DNA from: Owenweeksia hongkongensis DSM 17368
GTDB taxonomy: Bacteria > Bacteroidota > Bacteroidia > Flavobacteriales > Schleiferiaceae
Direction of reading: 5' to 3'
Length of the DNA: 64,000 bases
Assembly (NCBI RefSeq): GCF_000236705.1
Contig: NC_016599.1
Span: 3,906,001 to 3,970,000 of the forward strand
The notes below the pieces were generated by a model, which worked only from the letters and a program-made list of their open reading frames with translations, was not told where the DNA came from and searched no databases. Numbering within the stretch: position 1 is the stretch's first letter; every line of letters begins with the position of its first letter. Positions 37,741-46,566 of this stretch are shown in pieces. The position numbers and the translations under genes were made by a program.

Positions 37741-37770
37741 AAAGGCCCTCCATTTCTGGAAGGCCTTCTT
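37741..37770. terminator. Bidirectional terminator between gap and the TlpA-like gene
   Basis: AAGGCC-C-TCC, loop ATTTCT, GGA-A-GGCCTT. The minus strand continues into TTTTGTTTTC; the plus strand into TTCTTC. It lies between convergent genes. Confidence 0.75.
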
Positions 37771-37794
37771 CATTTCATATCGAAAAAGAAATCT

Positions 37795-38982
37795 CTACAA
37801 TACTTCTTTCAGCTTAGCTTCTAGAGCTGGGCCTCTAAGTTCTGTTGCAATGATTTTTCCTTCACGGTCTACCAATACGGTGTAAGGTATTCCTTGGAAA
37901 CCAAAATCTTTGATTACGGAAGTTTGCCATCCTTTAAGATCGCTTACGTGGTTATTCCATGCCAATTGATCTACAGTAATTGCTTTTGCCCAAGCTTCTT
38001 TTGGGTCTTGCTGGCTTGGCAAACCATCAAGTGATACGCTATACACCTCAAAACCTTTGTCTTTATACAGATTGTACATACGTACCAGGTTAGGGTTTTC
38101 GGCACGACATGGACGACACCATGCTGCCCAAAAATCTACCAAGACAACCTTACCACGAAGGTCAGAAAGCTTCATTACTTGTCCTTGAAGGTTTTCAAGA
38201 GCAATCTCCGGAACTTCAGCACCAGGAGCTAAGTTTTGTTTTACAGCATCCATCTCCTGCTGCATAGCAAGATTTTTACGCATTTCTACCATACGCTCAT
38301 TATAGCTCTTGGTGTGTATTGAGTTTGGATAGCTTTCGCTAATACCTTCTCCTACTTTTTCAAAGTATTCAAAGTTTTCTTGTGGAGTTACCAAAGGCAT
38401 TTGGCCAATAGACTGTGAAAAGATGAAAATGTTAGCCAGGCTACCTGGGTTTTCATCAATCATATCTGTGTATTGCTTTCTGGTGTCAGCCACAATTTGC
38501 TTAAAAGTGCTGTCCAGTCTTGGCTTTATCATTTCAAACTGAGCCGAGTCCTGCATCGCAGCCTGTCCTTCATCATTCAAAGCTTGAACAGCTTTGTTGG
38601 CCTCCAAAAGGATTTCGTTGATTTTTTCTATACGCTCAGATTCCGGGCTACCCGAAATGTTGTAACTCATATCCTCCATATCATCAATTTCAATGGTTAC
38701 ATGCTCTCCTGGCTGCACAAAAAGTGGAATTCTGAATCTTTCAGAAAGCTGTACCAACATAAAGTCAGCAGTGTCTACTGTTACATCTACTTTAAACTTG
38801 TTGTCAACTACGGCAACGGTGTCAAAAGGATTTATGCTCTGTGGCGTAATGTTGTAAAGTATTACTTGTGTAAACTCATCACCTTTTAGATTTCCTTCTA
38901 TTGATGTTCCTGAGTTGCTTTCGCAAGCGCTAAAGGCAAAAGTGGCGGTGGCTGCAAGAGCCATCATTTTTAATATTCTCAT
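37795..38982 (-). CDS. TlpA-like thioredoxin-fold lipoprotein with DUF4369-type N terminus
   Basis: 395 residues. A lipoprotein signal ends at C20 (FSAC). Residues about 25-120 resemble DUF4369, the middle is helical, and the C-terminal thioredoxin domain (about 255-395) has the redox pair C289/C292 in WAAWCRPC, and GIPYTVLVD with the cis-Pro. It probably acts as a periplasmic or outer-membrane-attached thiol oxidoreductase in redox maintenance or cytochrome/peptide processing. It follows gatB by 17 bases and is likely cotranscribed, without obvious functional link. Confidence 0.88.
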   Translation of the reverse strand: MRILKMMALAATATFAFSACESNSGTSIEGNLKGDEFTQVILYNITPQSINPFDTVAVVDNKFKVDVTVDTADFMLVQLSERFRIPLFVQPGEHVTIEIDDMEDMSYNISGSPESERIEKINEILLEANKAVQALNDEGQAAMQDSAQFEMIKPRLDSTFKQIVADTRKQYTDMIDENPGSLANIFIFSQSIGQMPLVTPQENFEYFEKVGEGISESYPNSIHTKSYNERMVEMRKNLAMQQEMDAVKQNLAPGAEVPEIALENLQGQVMKLSDLRGKVVLVDFWAAWCRPCRAENPNLVRMYNLYKDKGFEVYSVSLDGLPSQQDPKEAWAKAITVDQLAWNNHVSDLKGWQTSVIKDFGFQGIPYTVLVDREGKIIATELRGPALEAKLKEVL

Positions 38983-38999
38983 ATTGGGTTTTTGGGGTT

Positions 39000-40451
39000 T
39001 TACTTTTCTAATTCTTGTTGTACTAATTTACTGGTCACTTTGGGGTCGGCCTTACCGTGAGATAGCTTCATCACTTCTCCCATAAATAAGCCCATCAAGC
39101 CTTTTTTACCGGCTTTATATTCTTCCACCTTGGCGGGATATTTAGCCAAAGCTTCTTTTACTAATTCAAGCAAAGCATCGCTGTCACTCTCCTGTATAAG
39201 GTTTAGTTCCTTAGCCAATGCTTCAGGTGCTTTTTCAGGACTTTCAATCAAACCTTTAAACAAATCACCGTTGGCAGCAGAGTTGCTCACCACACCATTT
39301 TCTACCATACCAATAAGCTCAGCAATGGTATTAGGCTTTACTGGAAATTCTTCAATTGTGATGGCTCTATCATTCATGTATGATTTCACACTTCCCATCA
39401 TCCAGTTGGCCGCAGCCTTGTGGTTTTTGGTGTGCTTTATCACTTCTTCAAAATATAGGGCGATCTCCTTGGTTTCAGTAAGCAGAGCGGCATCATAAGC
39501 GCTCAATCCCATTTCCTGATATTTTGCCAAAAGCTCTTTCGGCAAGGGTGGGAGTTCACTTTTTACCTGGCTTACATAATCTTCTTTTACAAGAATTGGC
39601 TGCAAATCCGGCTCAGGAAAATAGCGATAATCGTGTGCATCTTCCTTAGCTCTTAGCAAGCGCGTTTCTCCGCTTCCGGCATCAAAAGTCATGGTTTGCT
39701 GTAGCACTTCGCCACCACTTTCATACACTTCGTACTGACGCTTTATTTCAAAATCAATAGCCTTTTGCACATTACGGAAGGAGTTCATGTTTTTCACCTC
39801 TACCTTGGTTCCAAACTTCTCTCTTCCTCTTGGGCGGATAGAAACGTTTACGTCACAACGCAAACTTCCTTCTTCCATATTACCGTCAGAAATATCGAGG
39901 TAACGTACTAACTGGCGCATCTCCTGAAGGTAATTATAAGCCTCTTGTCCGTTTCTGAAATCTGGCTCACTCACAATTTCCAAAAGTGCAACTCCGGCAC
40001 GGTTGAGGTCAATCAGTGTGTTAAAAGGGTCTATGTCGTGAATACTCTTACCACTATCTTCCTCCATGTGAATACGGGTAAGGCCAATACGCTTTGGATT
40101 ATCATCCGCATCTTTTATCTCCACATATCCATTGGTGCAAATTGGCGTAGTGTCCTGAGTTACCTGATAGCCTTTTGGCAAATCCGCATAAAAATAGTTT
40201 TTGCGGGCATACTCATTTCGCTCACGAATATCACAATTGGTAGCAATACCCAGCCTTACGGCAAATTCAATCACGCTGCTGTTTACCATCGGTAAAGTAC
40301 CGGGGTGTCCCAGTGAAATAGCATTGGTCTGTGTGTTGGGCATTCCACCGTAAGTGGTAGAGTCCGAACTATAGGCCTTGCTGTGGGTGTTCAGCTGAAC
40401 GTGTATCTCCAAACCGATAATCGGTTCGTATTTTTCTAAAATATCTTTCAT
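39000..40451 (-). CDS. gatB: Asp-tRNA(Asn)/Glu-tRNA(Gln) amidotransferase subunit B
   Basis: 483 residues. N-terminal IGLEIHVQLNT, the DLNRAGVALLEIVSEPD and MEEGSLRCDVNVSIR signatures, and a C-terminal YqeY-like tail domain (about 340-483). It binds misacylated tRNA and activates the side-chain carboxylate. gatA and gatC are not in the window, as is usual where the subunits are scattered. Confidence 0.97.
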   Translation of the reverse strand: MKDILEKYEPIIGLEIHVQLNTHSKAYSSDSTTYGGMPNTQTNAISLGHPGTLPMVNSSVIEFAVRLGIATNCDIRERNEYARKNYFYADLPKGYQVTQDTTPICTNGYVEIKDADDNPKRIGLTRIHMEEDSGKSIHDIDPFNTLIDLNRAGVALLEIVSEPDFRNGQEAYNYLQEMRQLVRYLDISDGNMEEGSLRCDVNVSIRPRGREKFGTKVEVKNMNSFRNVQKAIDFEIKRQYEVYESGGEVLQQTMTFDAGSGETRLLRAKEDAHDYRYFPEPDLQPILVKEDYVSQVKSELPPLPKELLAKYQEMGLSAYDAALLTETKEIALYFEEVIKHTKNHKAAANWMMGSVKSYMNDRAITIEEFPVKPNTIAELIGMVENGVVSNSAANGDLFKGLIESPEKAPEALAKELNLIQESDSDALLELVKEALAKYPAKVEEYKAGKKGLMGLFMGEVMKLSHGKADPKVTSKLVQQELEK

Positions 40452-40531
40452 AATAAGTGGCGCAAAGAAACGAAATTATGATAGTGTCTCAAAGGGGAGA
40501 TATAAAGCTTGGAAGGGTTATTTTAAGGGAG

Positions 40532-41542
40532 CTAAACTCCTTGTAAATAGCCGCTTATCTTTTTGGTGAAATCCTGTTCTTGGTCAAATAGAAATTGGAC
40601 TTGCATGGGGAGATAAAAAACATGCTCCAGCGTTTCTGCATTAAGCAAACTTTTTAAGCGTACCCAATCCTTTTCGGTGGTGATAATTGGGGTTCCACTG
40701 GCGGTCACCATTTTTTCTATATCTGCTATTTCCTTGGCGGAAAAACTGTGATGGTCGGCAAATTTCAGATGTTTCTGTATCGAAAGGCTTTTTCCAATTT
40801 GGTTTAAAAATGGTTGAGGTTTCGCAATGCCGGTAAGGGCTATTACTTTTTTTGTTCCTAGTTTTTCACCTTTCACATTTTGAGGTTCACTGTAGCTAAT
40901 GGTGGTGAAGTACACAGACTTGTCGCCTGGCTTTATCTTTTGCATCATTTCCTTGGCCTTGGCAGGAGTGAGGTTTGCAGGGCATTTGGTGACCACAATT
41001 ACATTTGCTCTTTTCTTTCCACTTGTGTATTCCCGAAGGTTTCCTGCGGGCAAAAGCAAATCGTGATAAAAGGGCTCCTGGAAAGTAGTAAGCAAAATTT
41101 GAAACCCCGGCTTTACATAGCGATGCTGGTAGGCATCATCTAATAAAATTAAATCGGGCGAACAATTTTCAATTAGGGCTTGCACGCCTTCAGGTCGCTT
41201 TTCGGCTAAGGCCAAACATATCTCTGGAAACTTGTTGAAAATCTGAAAGGGTTCATCCCCAATTTCGCTAAACGTGTGTTGAGGTTTTGCCAAAATAAGT
41301 CCCTTGGTTTTTCGGCCATAGCCGCGACTTACCAAACCAACTTTATAATCTGAAAACCTGCGGATTAGAAACTCCACCATGGGCGTTTTTCCAGTACCTC
41401 CAGCACTCAGGTTTCCCACAGAAATCACCGGTACCTTAAACTCCTGCGAAGGCAAAATGTCTTTATTAAAAGCCCAATTGCGTAGCGCAGTTATGGCTCC
41501 GTAAGGGAAGGAAAATGGGTATAGGAGTTTGCGGAGGTTCAT
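40532..41542 (-). CDS. lpxK: Tetraacyldisaccharide 4'-kinase
   Basis: 336 residues. P-loop GGTGKT at 48-53 within SVGNLSAGGTGKTP, which is diagnostic for LpxK, and LLDDAYQHR in the central part. It phosphorylates the lipid A precursor at the inner membrane, so the organism makes lipid A. It is the last gene of a minus-strand cluster running from the ABC exporter through miaA. Confidence 0.96.
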   Translation of the reverse strand: MNLRKLLYPFSFPYGAITALRNWAFNKDILPSQEFKVPVISVGNLSAGGTGKTPMVEFLIRRFSDYKVGLVSRGYGRKTKGLILAKPQHTFSEIGDEPFQIFNKFPEICLALAEKRPEGVQALIENCSPDLILLDDAYQHRYVKPGFQILLTTFQEPFYHDLLLPAGNLREYTSGKKRANVIVVTKCPANLTPAKAKEMMQKIKPGDKSVYFTTISYSEPQNVKGEKLGTKKVIALTGIAKPQPFLNQIGKSLSIQKHLKFADHHSFSAKEIADIEKMVTASGTPIITTEKDWVRLKSLLNAETLEHVFYLPMQVQFLFDQEQDFTKKISGYLQGV

Positions 41543-41571
41543 CTCAAGAATCAGTTTGCAAATAAATTCAA

Positions 41572-42219
41572 CTATTCAAAAATAATTGGGTAATCCATTG
41601 ATAAGCCATTTTTTTCAAAAAGGAAGATGGTAGATATAAAATCTACATCATTGAAATCATCGGGCTTTATAGTTTCTAAAGGATGGCCATGCCCTTTAAT
41701 TGGATAAAATCTTATATAGATTGTAGCAATAGTTAATCCTTGAAAATCTGCCATTTCCTCAATCCTTCTTATAGTTTTGAAAAAAGTCTCAGGGTTCAAA
41801 GGGTAGGATAGAGCATAATCTATTTCAATTGAATCGGTCTTTTCTGTCCAGAATATAGAAGGATCTTCAGCACTCCATGTGGTATCAATGATTGTGTTTC
41901 TTATTTTTTTTAGCTTTTCAGGATACACTGGATATGTTAAGGTGGAACGAAAAGTGTCAGCTTGTAAATTGTAAACTGATATGTCTGTTTTTACCGTAGT
42001 GTCAGGTCTATAACGTTTTACTTCTATCGTACGATATGTTTTATACCCGTTATCAAATTCTAAAATGTCAATTTGTTGACTTGAGTAGGAATGCTTAGAC
42101 ACAAACATATAGGTTGAGTCAAAGCTTGGACTGGAAACATTGAAAGGAATGCTTTTATCTTGAGCGGTGGAAAGATAAAAGGCAATTATAAAAATGATGG
42201 CTGATAGAATAGGTTTCAT
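41572..42219 (-). CDS. Exported protein of unknown function
   Basis: 215 residues with a signal peptide (about 1-19, FYLSTA-Q). The mature part is rich in Thr, Asp and Tyr, has no cysteine and no recognisable domain; length and exported nature suggest a periplasmic or surface protein. The start overlaps the miaA stop by four bases, indicating translational coupling. Not recognised. Confidence 0.8.
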   Translation of the reverse strand: MKPILSAIIFIIAFYLSTAQDKSIPFNVSSPSFDSTYMFVSKHSYSSQQIDILEFDNGYKTYRTIEVKRYRPDTTVKTDISVYNLQADTFRSTLTYPVYPEKLKKIRNTIIDTTWSAEDPSIFWTEKTDSIEIDYALSYPLNPETFFKTIRRIEEMADFQGLTIATIYIRFYPIKGHGHPLETIKPDDFNDVDFISTIFLFEKNGLSMDYPIIFE

Positions 42220-43127
42220 TGTTGATTTTTCAATTTAGGACTTAGAGTACTTTTAATCTCTACCACCTCAAAAGGCGAAAACCACTCAATATCCTTCTCT
42301 CTTCTAAACCAGGTAAGCTGGCGCTTGGCGTACCTGCGGCTGTTTTTCTTTATTTCTTCTATGGCGAAATCTAAATCTATTTCTCCATCGAAATATCGAA
42401 TTAGCTCTTTGTAGCCCACGGTTTGCATGGAGTTTTTCTCCCGAAAGGGAAGGAGTTGTTTCACTTCTTCTTCTAATCCTGCTTCCAGCATTTGGTCCAC
42501 ACGGAGGTTTATACGTTCGTATAATTCAGGGCGGGGCAGGTCCAATCCTATTTTTATAATATTAAATGGACGCTTGGTTTTTTCACCTTGGCGAAATGAA
42601 GTGTACGTTTTTCCTGTGGTGCGGATTACTTCCAAAGCTCTGATTATTCGCTGCGGGTTCTGCTGGTCTACTTGCGCAAAGTAGGCGGGGTCTTTTTCGC
42701 TTAATTCTTTAGCTAAACTGTCTAGTCCATTTTCTTCCAATTCAGCATTTAGCTGCTTTCGTATTTCTTGTGGAATGCCGGGCATCTCATCAAAACCATC
42801 CGTGAGGATACGCATATAAAGCCCGCTTCCACCAACGAGCACGGCTGTTTCATGTGTTTTGAAAATTTCTTCTAGCTTGGCCAAAGCTTCTTTTTCAAAA
42901 TCTCCCGCGCTATAATCATCATTTACCGAAAGGTGACCCACCAAGTGATGTGGCACACGAGCAAGTTCTTCAGGAGAAGGTGGTGCTGCTCCGATTTTCA
43001 ATTCTTTGTAAAACTGTCTTGAATCAAAAGAGATAATCTCAGTTTGCAGCCATTCTGCAATTTTGATGGCTACGTCTGTTTTTCCCACGGCAGTGGGGCC
43101 GGCTATAAATATGGCAGTTTTGTTCAC
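42216..43127 (-). CDS. miaA: tRNA dimethylallyltransferase
   Basis: 303 residues. P-loop AGPTAVGKTD at 9-18, SFDSRQFYKEL substrate loop, and YAKRQLTWFRRE near the C terminus. It prenylates A37 of tRNAs reading codons starting with U. It overlaps both neighbours by four bases. Confidence 0.97.
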   Translation of the reverse strand: MNKTAIFIAGPTAVGKTDVAIKIAEWLQTEIISFDSRQFYKELKIGAAPPSPEELARVPHHLVGHLSVNDDYSAGDFEKEALAKLEEIFKTHETAVLVGGSGLYMRILTDGFDEMPGIPQEIRKQLNAELEENGLDSLAKELSEKDPAYFAQVDQQNPQRIIRALEVIRTTGKTYTSFRQGEKTKRPFNIIKIGLDLPRPELYERINLRVDQMLEAGLEEEVKQLLPFREKNSMQTVGYKELIRYFDGEIDLDFAIEEIKKNSRRYAKRQLTWFRREKDIEWFSPFEVVEIKSTLSPKLKNQQ

Positions 43128-43963
43128 AGCTGGTTACCACAATTTGGACAAAAATTAGCTTCTGGGTCGATTATACCTTTGTTGCAAGCCGGGCATCTGT
43201 GATGGTGTAGCTTTTTATTTTCGTCAGCCTTTGTCTGATTAGCACGGGCAATTTCAGAAGTTACAATACCAGTAGGCACAGCAATAATTCCATATCCCAA
43301 AATCATAATTACCGAGGCAATCATTTGGCCCAAGGTAGTTTGCGGAGCAATGTCGCCATAACCAACCGTGGTAAGCGTTACAATGCACCAATAGATACTC
43401 ACAGGAATACTCGTGAAACCATTTTCGCGGCCTTCTACCAAGTACATCACGGTACCCATTATAAACACGGCACACATTACCACCACTATAAACACGGTGA
43501 TTTTTATACGGCTAGCTTTTAGTGCATTGCTGAGCATATTGGCTTCACCGAGAAAGCGTACCATCTTTAAAATCCGGAAAACACGGATAAGACGAATACT
43601 GCGGATGGCCATAAAATAATGGGCTCCCGAAAGTACTATGGCGAGGTAGGTAGGTAGTATGGAGAGTAAGTCAATAATACCGTAAAAACTAAAAATGTAG
43701 TATCGAGGATTGCGGACTACGGCTACTCGAAGGATATATTCAAGAGTAAAAATTACTGTGAAAATCCATTCGACCATTTGAAAAATGGTTCCATACTTAT
43801 TATAAATACTCTCTACAGATTCAAGTACAATGGCAAGTAAGCTACCCAAAATGGCAATAAGCAGAACTACATCAAAGAGTTTTCCTTTGGGCGTATCCGC
43901 TTCAAAAATAATTTCATACCAGCGGGCTCGCCACCCAGTCATATTTTCCGGACGGTTGGTCAC
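43124..43963 (-). CDS. Voltage-gated-type potassium channel with C-terminal zinc ribbon
   Basis: 279 residues, six-TM voltage-gated channel layout. The S4-like helix RSIRLIRVFRILKMVR (121-136) has regularly spaced Arg/Lys; the selectivity filter TVGYGD lies at 199-204 between S5 and S6. A cytoplasmic tail carries a four-Cys zinc ribbon (C257, C260, C272, C275). It is predicted to conduct K+ at the inner membrane. The ribbon may serve assembly or regulation. Confidence 0.92.
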   Translation of the reverse strand: MTNRPENMTGWRARWYEIIFEADTPKGKLFDVVLLIAILGSLLAIVLESVESIYNKYGTIFQMVEWIFTVIFTLEYILRVAVVRNPRYYIFSFYGIIDLLSILPTYLAIVLSGAHYFMAIRSIRLIRVFRILKMVRFLGEANMLSNALKASRIKITVFIVVVMCAVFIMGTVMYLVEGRENGFTSIPVSIYWCIVTLTTVGYGDIAPQTTLGQMIASVIMILGYGIIAVPTGIVTSEIARANQTKADENKKLHHHRCPACNKGIIDPEANFCPNCGNQL

Positions 43964-44778
43964 AGATCTCGTTTTTTAAGAATTACTAAACCTCCAGCCG
44001 CAAAGATGAGGGTATAAAGCCAAGTGGTCAACAAAAATTTGGTGGGCACACTATCCGTAGAGGTTGTGCCCAAAATCATGTCGGCCTCCATCAATCGGGT
44101 GAAAGGTTGTAAAATCAATTCCCGCGAAGGGGCTGCCGGCAAATAGTACTTTATAGGCTCACCAATGGCAAAGCCAAGAATGGGTTCTACAATAAAATAG
44201 TAGGCCAAAATTACAATGATGCTCACGGTACTTCTTCTGAAAAGGAAAGTGAGGAATAGTGCGAAAACCATCATGAACATTACTTCAGTAAAGAATGCAA
44301 ACAGGTAATCGGCTCCGTCAACGTATTCTGTAAAACTTGCATCGGGATTATACATAATAGCAATTACAAGCCCTGTAAAGAATATAACGCCAAGACTTAT
44401 GATGCTAAAGATTAAGGCGCTAAAAAGCTTAGAAATATAAAAGCCTTGAATGCTAAGTCCGTCAATCACATTTTGACGAAAAGTCTTGTATTGATATTCG
44501 TTGGAAATAAAGAATATGAGAAGGAAGGCAGGGATGAACTTAAAAAATCCAGCTAGGTAAGTAATGTTATGCCAAAGGTGAGGGAGTATGTAAAACCCTG
44601 CCTCGCCAAAGGTTTTCATGGCAATCATGCCTTGGTTTTCTGCTCCATCATTATTAAACAACTTAAAGCTCCCAAAGCCTGAAATAAGAAGAATCATGCA
44701 AAGGATGTAAAGCCCCATTCCTATCCAAAAGAAAATATGTAAGCGCAGCTTTAGCCACTCTAGTTTAAATAGTTTCAT
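43960..44778 (-). CDS. ABC-2 type transporter permease
   Basis: 272 residues with about six membrane segments and an N terminus (MKLFKLEWLKLR) typical of ABC-2/CcmB-like permeases. It overlaps the ATPase gene by four bases and forms an exporter with it. Substrate unknown. Confidence 0.88.
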   Translation of the reverse strand: MKLFKLEWLKLRLHIFFWIGMGLYILCMILLISGFGSFKLFNNDGAENQGMIAMKTFGEAGFYILPHLWHNITYLAGFFKFIPAFLLIFFISNEYQYKTFRQNVIDGLSIQGFYISKLFSALIFSIISLGVIFFTGLVIAIMYNPDASFTEYVDGADYLFAFFTEVMFMMVFALFLTFLFRRSTVSIIVILAYYFIVEPILGFAIGEPIKYYLPAAPSRELILQPFTRLMEADMILGTTSTDSVPTKFLLTTWLYTLIFAAGGLVILKKRDL

Positions 44779-45668
44779 GAGTTTGAGATTAGGTTTAGGA
44801 ATTGCTTTTCAAGGCTGTTTTTGCGGAATACCAGGTGGTGGGCAAATATGCCTTGAGCCACCAAATGTTTGTTGATTTCAGACGGGGATATTTTTTTGTC
44901 CAAAACCACAAGGAGCATATCGCCTTCAATTTTTACACTGTCCACACCATCCAGTTTCTCCAGTAGCATTCGGGTGAGATTTAAATCTTCGCTACCTATT
45001 TCTACCACACCTTCGTGGCCGGTCAATTCTTCAACGGTGCCACAAAACAGTAATTTCCCAAAACGGATAACGGCCGCATGGGTACACACTTTTTCTATTT
45101 CATCCAAAAGATGACTGGCAATAATTACTGTAATTCCTTGTGAGGCGATGTCTTTTATTAAAGCCCGTATTTCAGCAATTCCTTGCGGATCCAATCCGTT
45201 TGTTGGTTCATCCAAAACCAAAACTTCAGGATTGCTGAGCAGGGCAGAGGCAATGGCCAAGCGTTGTTTCATCCCAAGGCTGTACGTTTTGAATTTGCTA
45301 TCAGCACGTGTATTCAGGTTTACAGTTTTGAGTACTCCATCAATATTGGCATTACCAATTTCCTTTATTTGAGCCACTACTTTTAGATTATCTACCGCAG
45401 ACATATAGGGGTAGAAATTAGGAGTCTCGAGTATAGCGCCCAGCTTTTGTTTTGTTTCAAAATTCAGAGGTTTTCCAAACCAGGAGAAATCGCCACTGTC
45501 TGGTTTTGTAACTCCAAGTAGCATTCCCAAGGTGGTTGTTTTTCCACTTCCATTCGGGCCAAGTATTCCAAATACACTTCCCTTCGGAACCTCCAGACTT
45601 AGGCTATCAACGGCTTGCACGGGGCCATAGCGTTTACTTAAATTTCGAATGTTTAGAATTTTATCCAA
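44775..45668 (-). CDS. ABC transporter ATP-binding protein
   Basis: 297 residues. Walker A GPNGSGKTT (about 37-45), signature YSLGMKQRLAIA, Walker B VLVLDEPTNGLD, H-loop ASHLL. It resembles the CcmA/NatA-type subunits that pair with ABC-2 permeases. The start is TTG; no ATG or GTG in frame gives an intact N terminus. It is the first gene of a cluster ending with lpxK. No TAnnTTTG element was found directly upstream. Confidence 0.92.
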   Translation of the reverse strand: MDKILNIRNLSKRYGPVQAVDSLSLEVPKGSVFGILGPNGSGKTTTLGMLLGVTKPDSGDFSWFGKPLNFETKQKLGAILETPNFYPYMSAVDNLKVVAQIKEIGNANIDGVLKTVNLNTRADSKFKTYSLGMKQRLAIASALLSNPEVLVLDEPTNGLDPQGIAEIRALIKDIASQGITVIIASHLLDEIEKVCTHAAVIRFGKLLFCGTVEELTGHEGVVEIGSEDLNLTRMLLEKLDGVDSVKIEGDMLLVVLDKKISPSEINKHLVAQGIFAHHLVFRKNSLEKQFLNLISNS

Positions 45669-45760
45669 AATGCTTATATTTAGTTTGACAAGCTAAGGGT
45701 AAATTTTATAAAAATAATGGGGACCATACCTCATTTTCCAACCGAAATATATTTTACATT

Positions 45761-46057
45761 ATGGATAACACATTTGACGCCACTCCTTTGGTGGAAAAGG
45801 AAATTATAGGGGAACTTAAATTTCCACAAGCAGAAGTACTTTTAGATAAATTGGCAATTTCCGAACGGACTGCCGCTCTGCATCATGCAACTAGTTTAGG
45901 CAATTTAGATCATCACAAAGTGAATATTTACTTTGAGGATGCAGATGGTGTAAAGAGGGTGAACACCACCATTTGGGCGATTACAGATAAGCGAATCTTA
46001 CTAAAAAATGGAAAGTCAATTCCGATAAACCGAATTCACGGAGTGGTAATTATTTAA
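45761..46057 (+). CDS. Small conserved-looking protein of unknown function
   Basis: 98 residues, acidic N-terminal half and a C-terminal segment (TTIWAITDKRILLKNGKSIP) resembling the beta-strands of bacterial PH-like domains. No signal peptide. It is the only plus-strand gene between 37.6 and 57.4 kb, and its stop overlaps the convergent gene at 46054. Function not recognised. Confidence 0.7.
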   Translation: MDNTFDATPLVEKEIIGELKFPQAEVLLDKLAISERTAALHHATSLGNLDHHKVNIYFEDADGVKRVNTTIWAITDKRILLKNGKSIPINRIHGVVII

Positions 46058-46563
46058 TACCAATCATCTCCCTGATAATCATCAGAATCTTCATTGTCAT
46101 GATCCCATTCAGAAAAAAGGTCGTCATCTCCGGTGTCGGCCTTCATTTCTTTTTCAGGAGGAGTGTTAGGGCGTTCTCCAATTTTACCTAAAACTTGAGA
46201 TTCGAAGCTGGTTTCATCGATGATTTTGATAGCGGTGGCTTCCAGATAAAATGTCCACAAGTTCATATAATCATATACAAAGAGCATTTTCTCTTCTTCC
46301 TTCACAAAGCTTTCTTCAATGCTATGTGCTTCCAGCTGATTTTTTCCGCTTTCAGCATCAAAGGCCATCATGCTGATTTCCTCACCTTGCTCCCAGTCAT
46401 CATTGCTTTTAAAGAAGGAAGACATTTCACCAGGTTCCAAATCAAAAGCTTGAACCAAAATTTTGTGTAGATCGTACAAATTAGCATTACCATGAATCGC
46501 GATGTCGCGAATCACATCTTCGTCAGCGTCAAGTATAGCACGGATTGTAAATACTTCAGTCAT
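46054..46563 (-). CDS. pRiA4b ORF-3-like protein
   Basis: 169 residues. The N-terminal VFTIRAIL and LYDLHKILVQAFDLE motifs match the plasmid pRiA4b ORF-3 family, a cytosolic family of unknown role. The tail is strongly acidic (Asp/Glu-rich, ending in DDWY). It lies three bases after the CCA/poly(A) polymerase gene. The family name comes from a plasmid, but nothing here indicates a mobile element. Confidence 0.82.
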   Translation of the reverse strand: MTEVFTIRAILDADEDVIRDIAIHGNANLYDLHKILVQAFDLEPGEMSSFFKSNDDWEQGEEISMMAFDAESGKNQLEAHSIEESFVKEEEKMLFVYDYMNLWTFYLEATAIKIIDETSFESQVLGKIGERPNTPPEKEMKADTGDDDLFSEWDHDNEDSDDYQGDDWY

Positions 46564-46566
46564 CTC

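Noticed and set aside
46054-46563. Mobile element suggested by the pRiA4b ORF-3 family name
   Set aside because: No terminal repeats, transposase or composition change; the gene is in a stable operon with cca.
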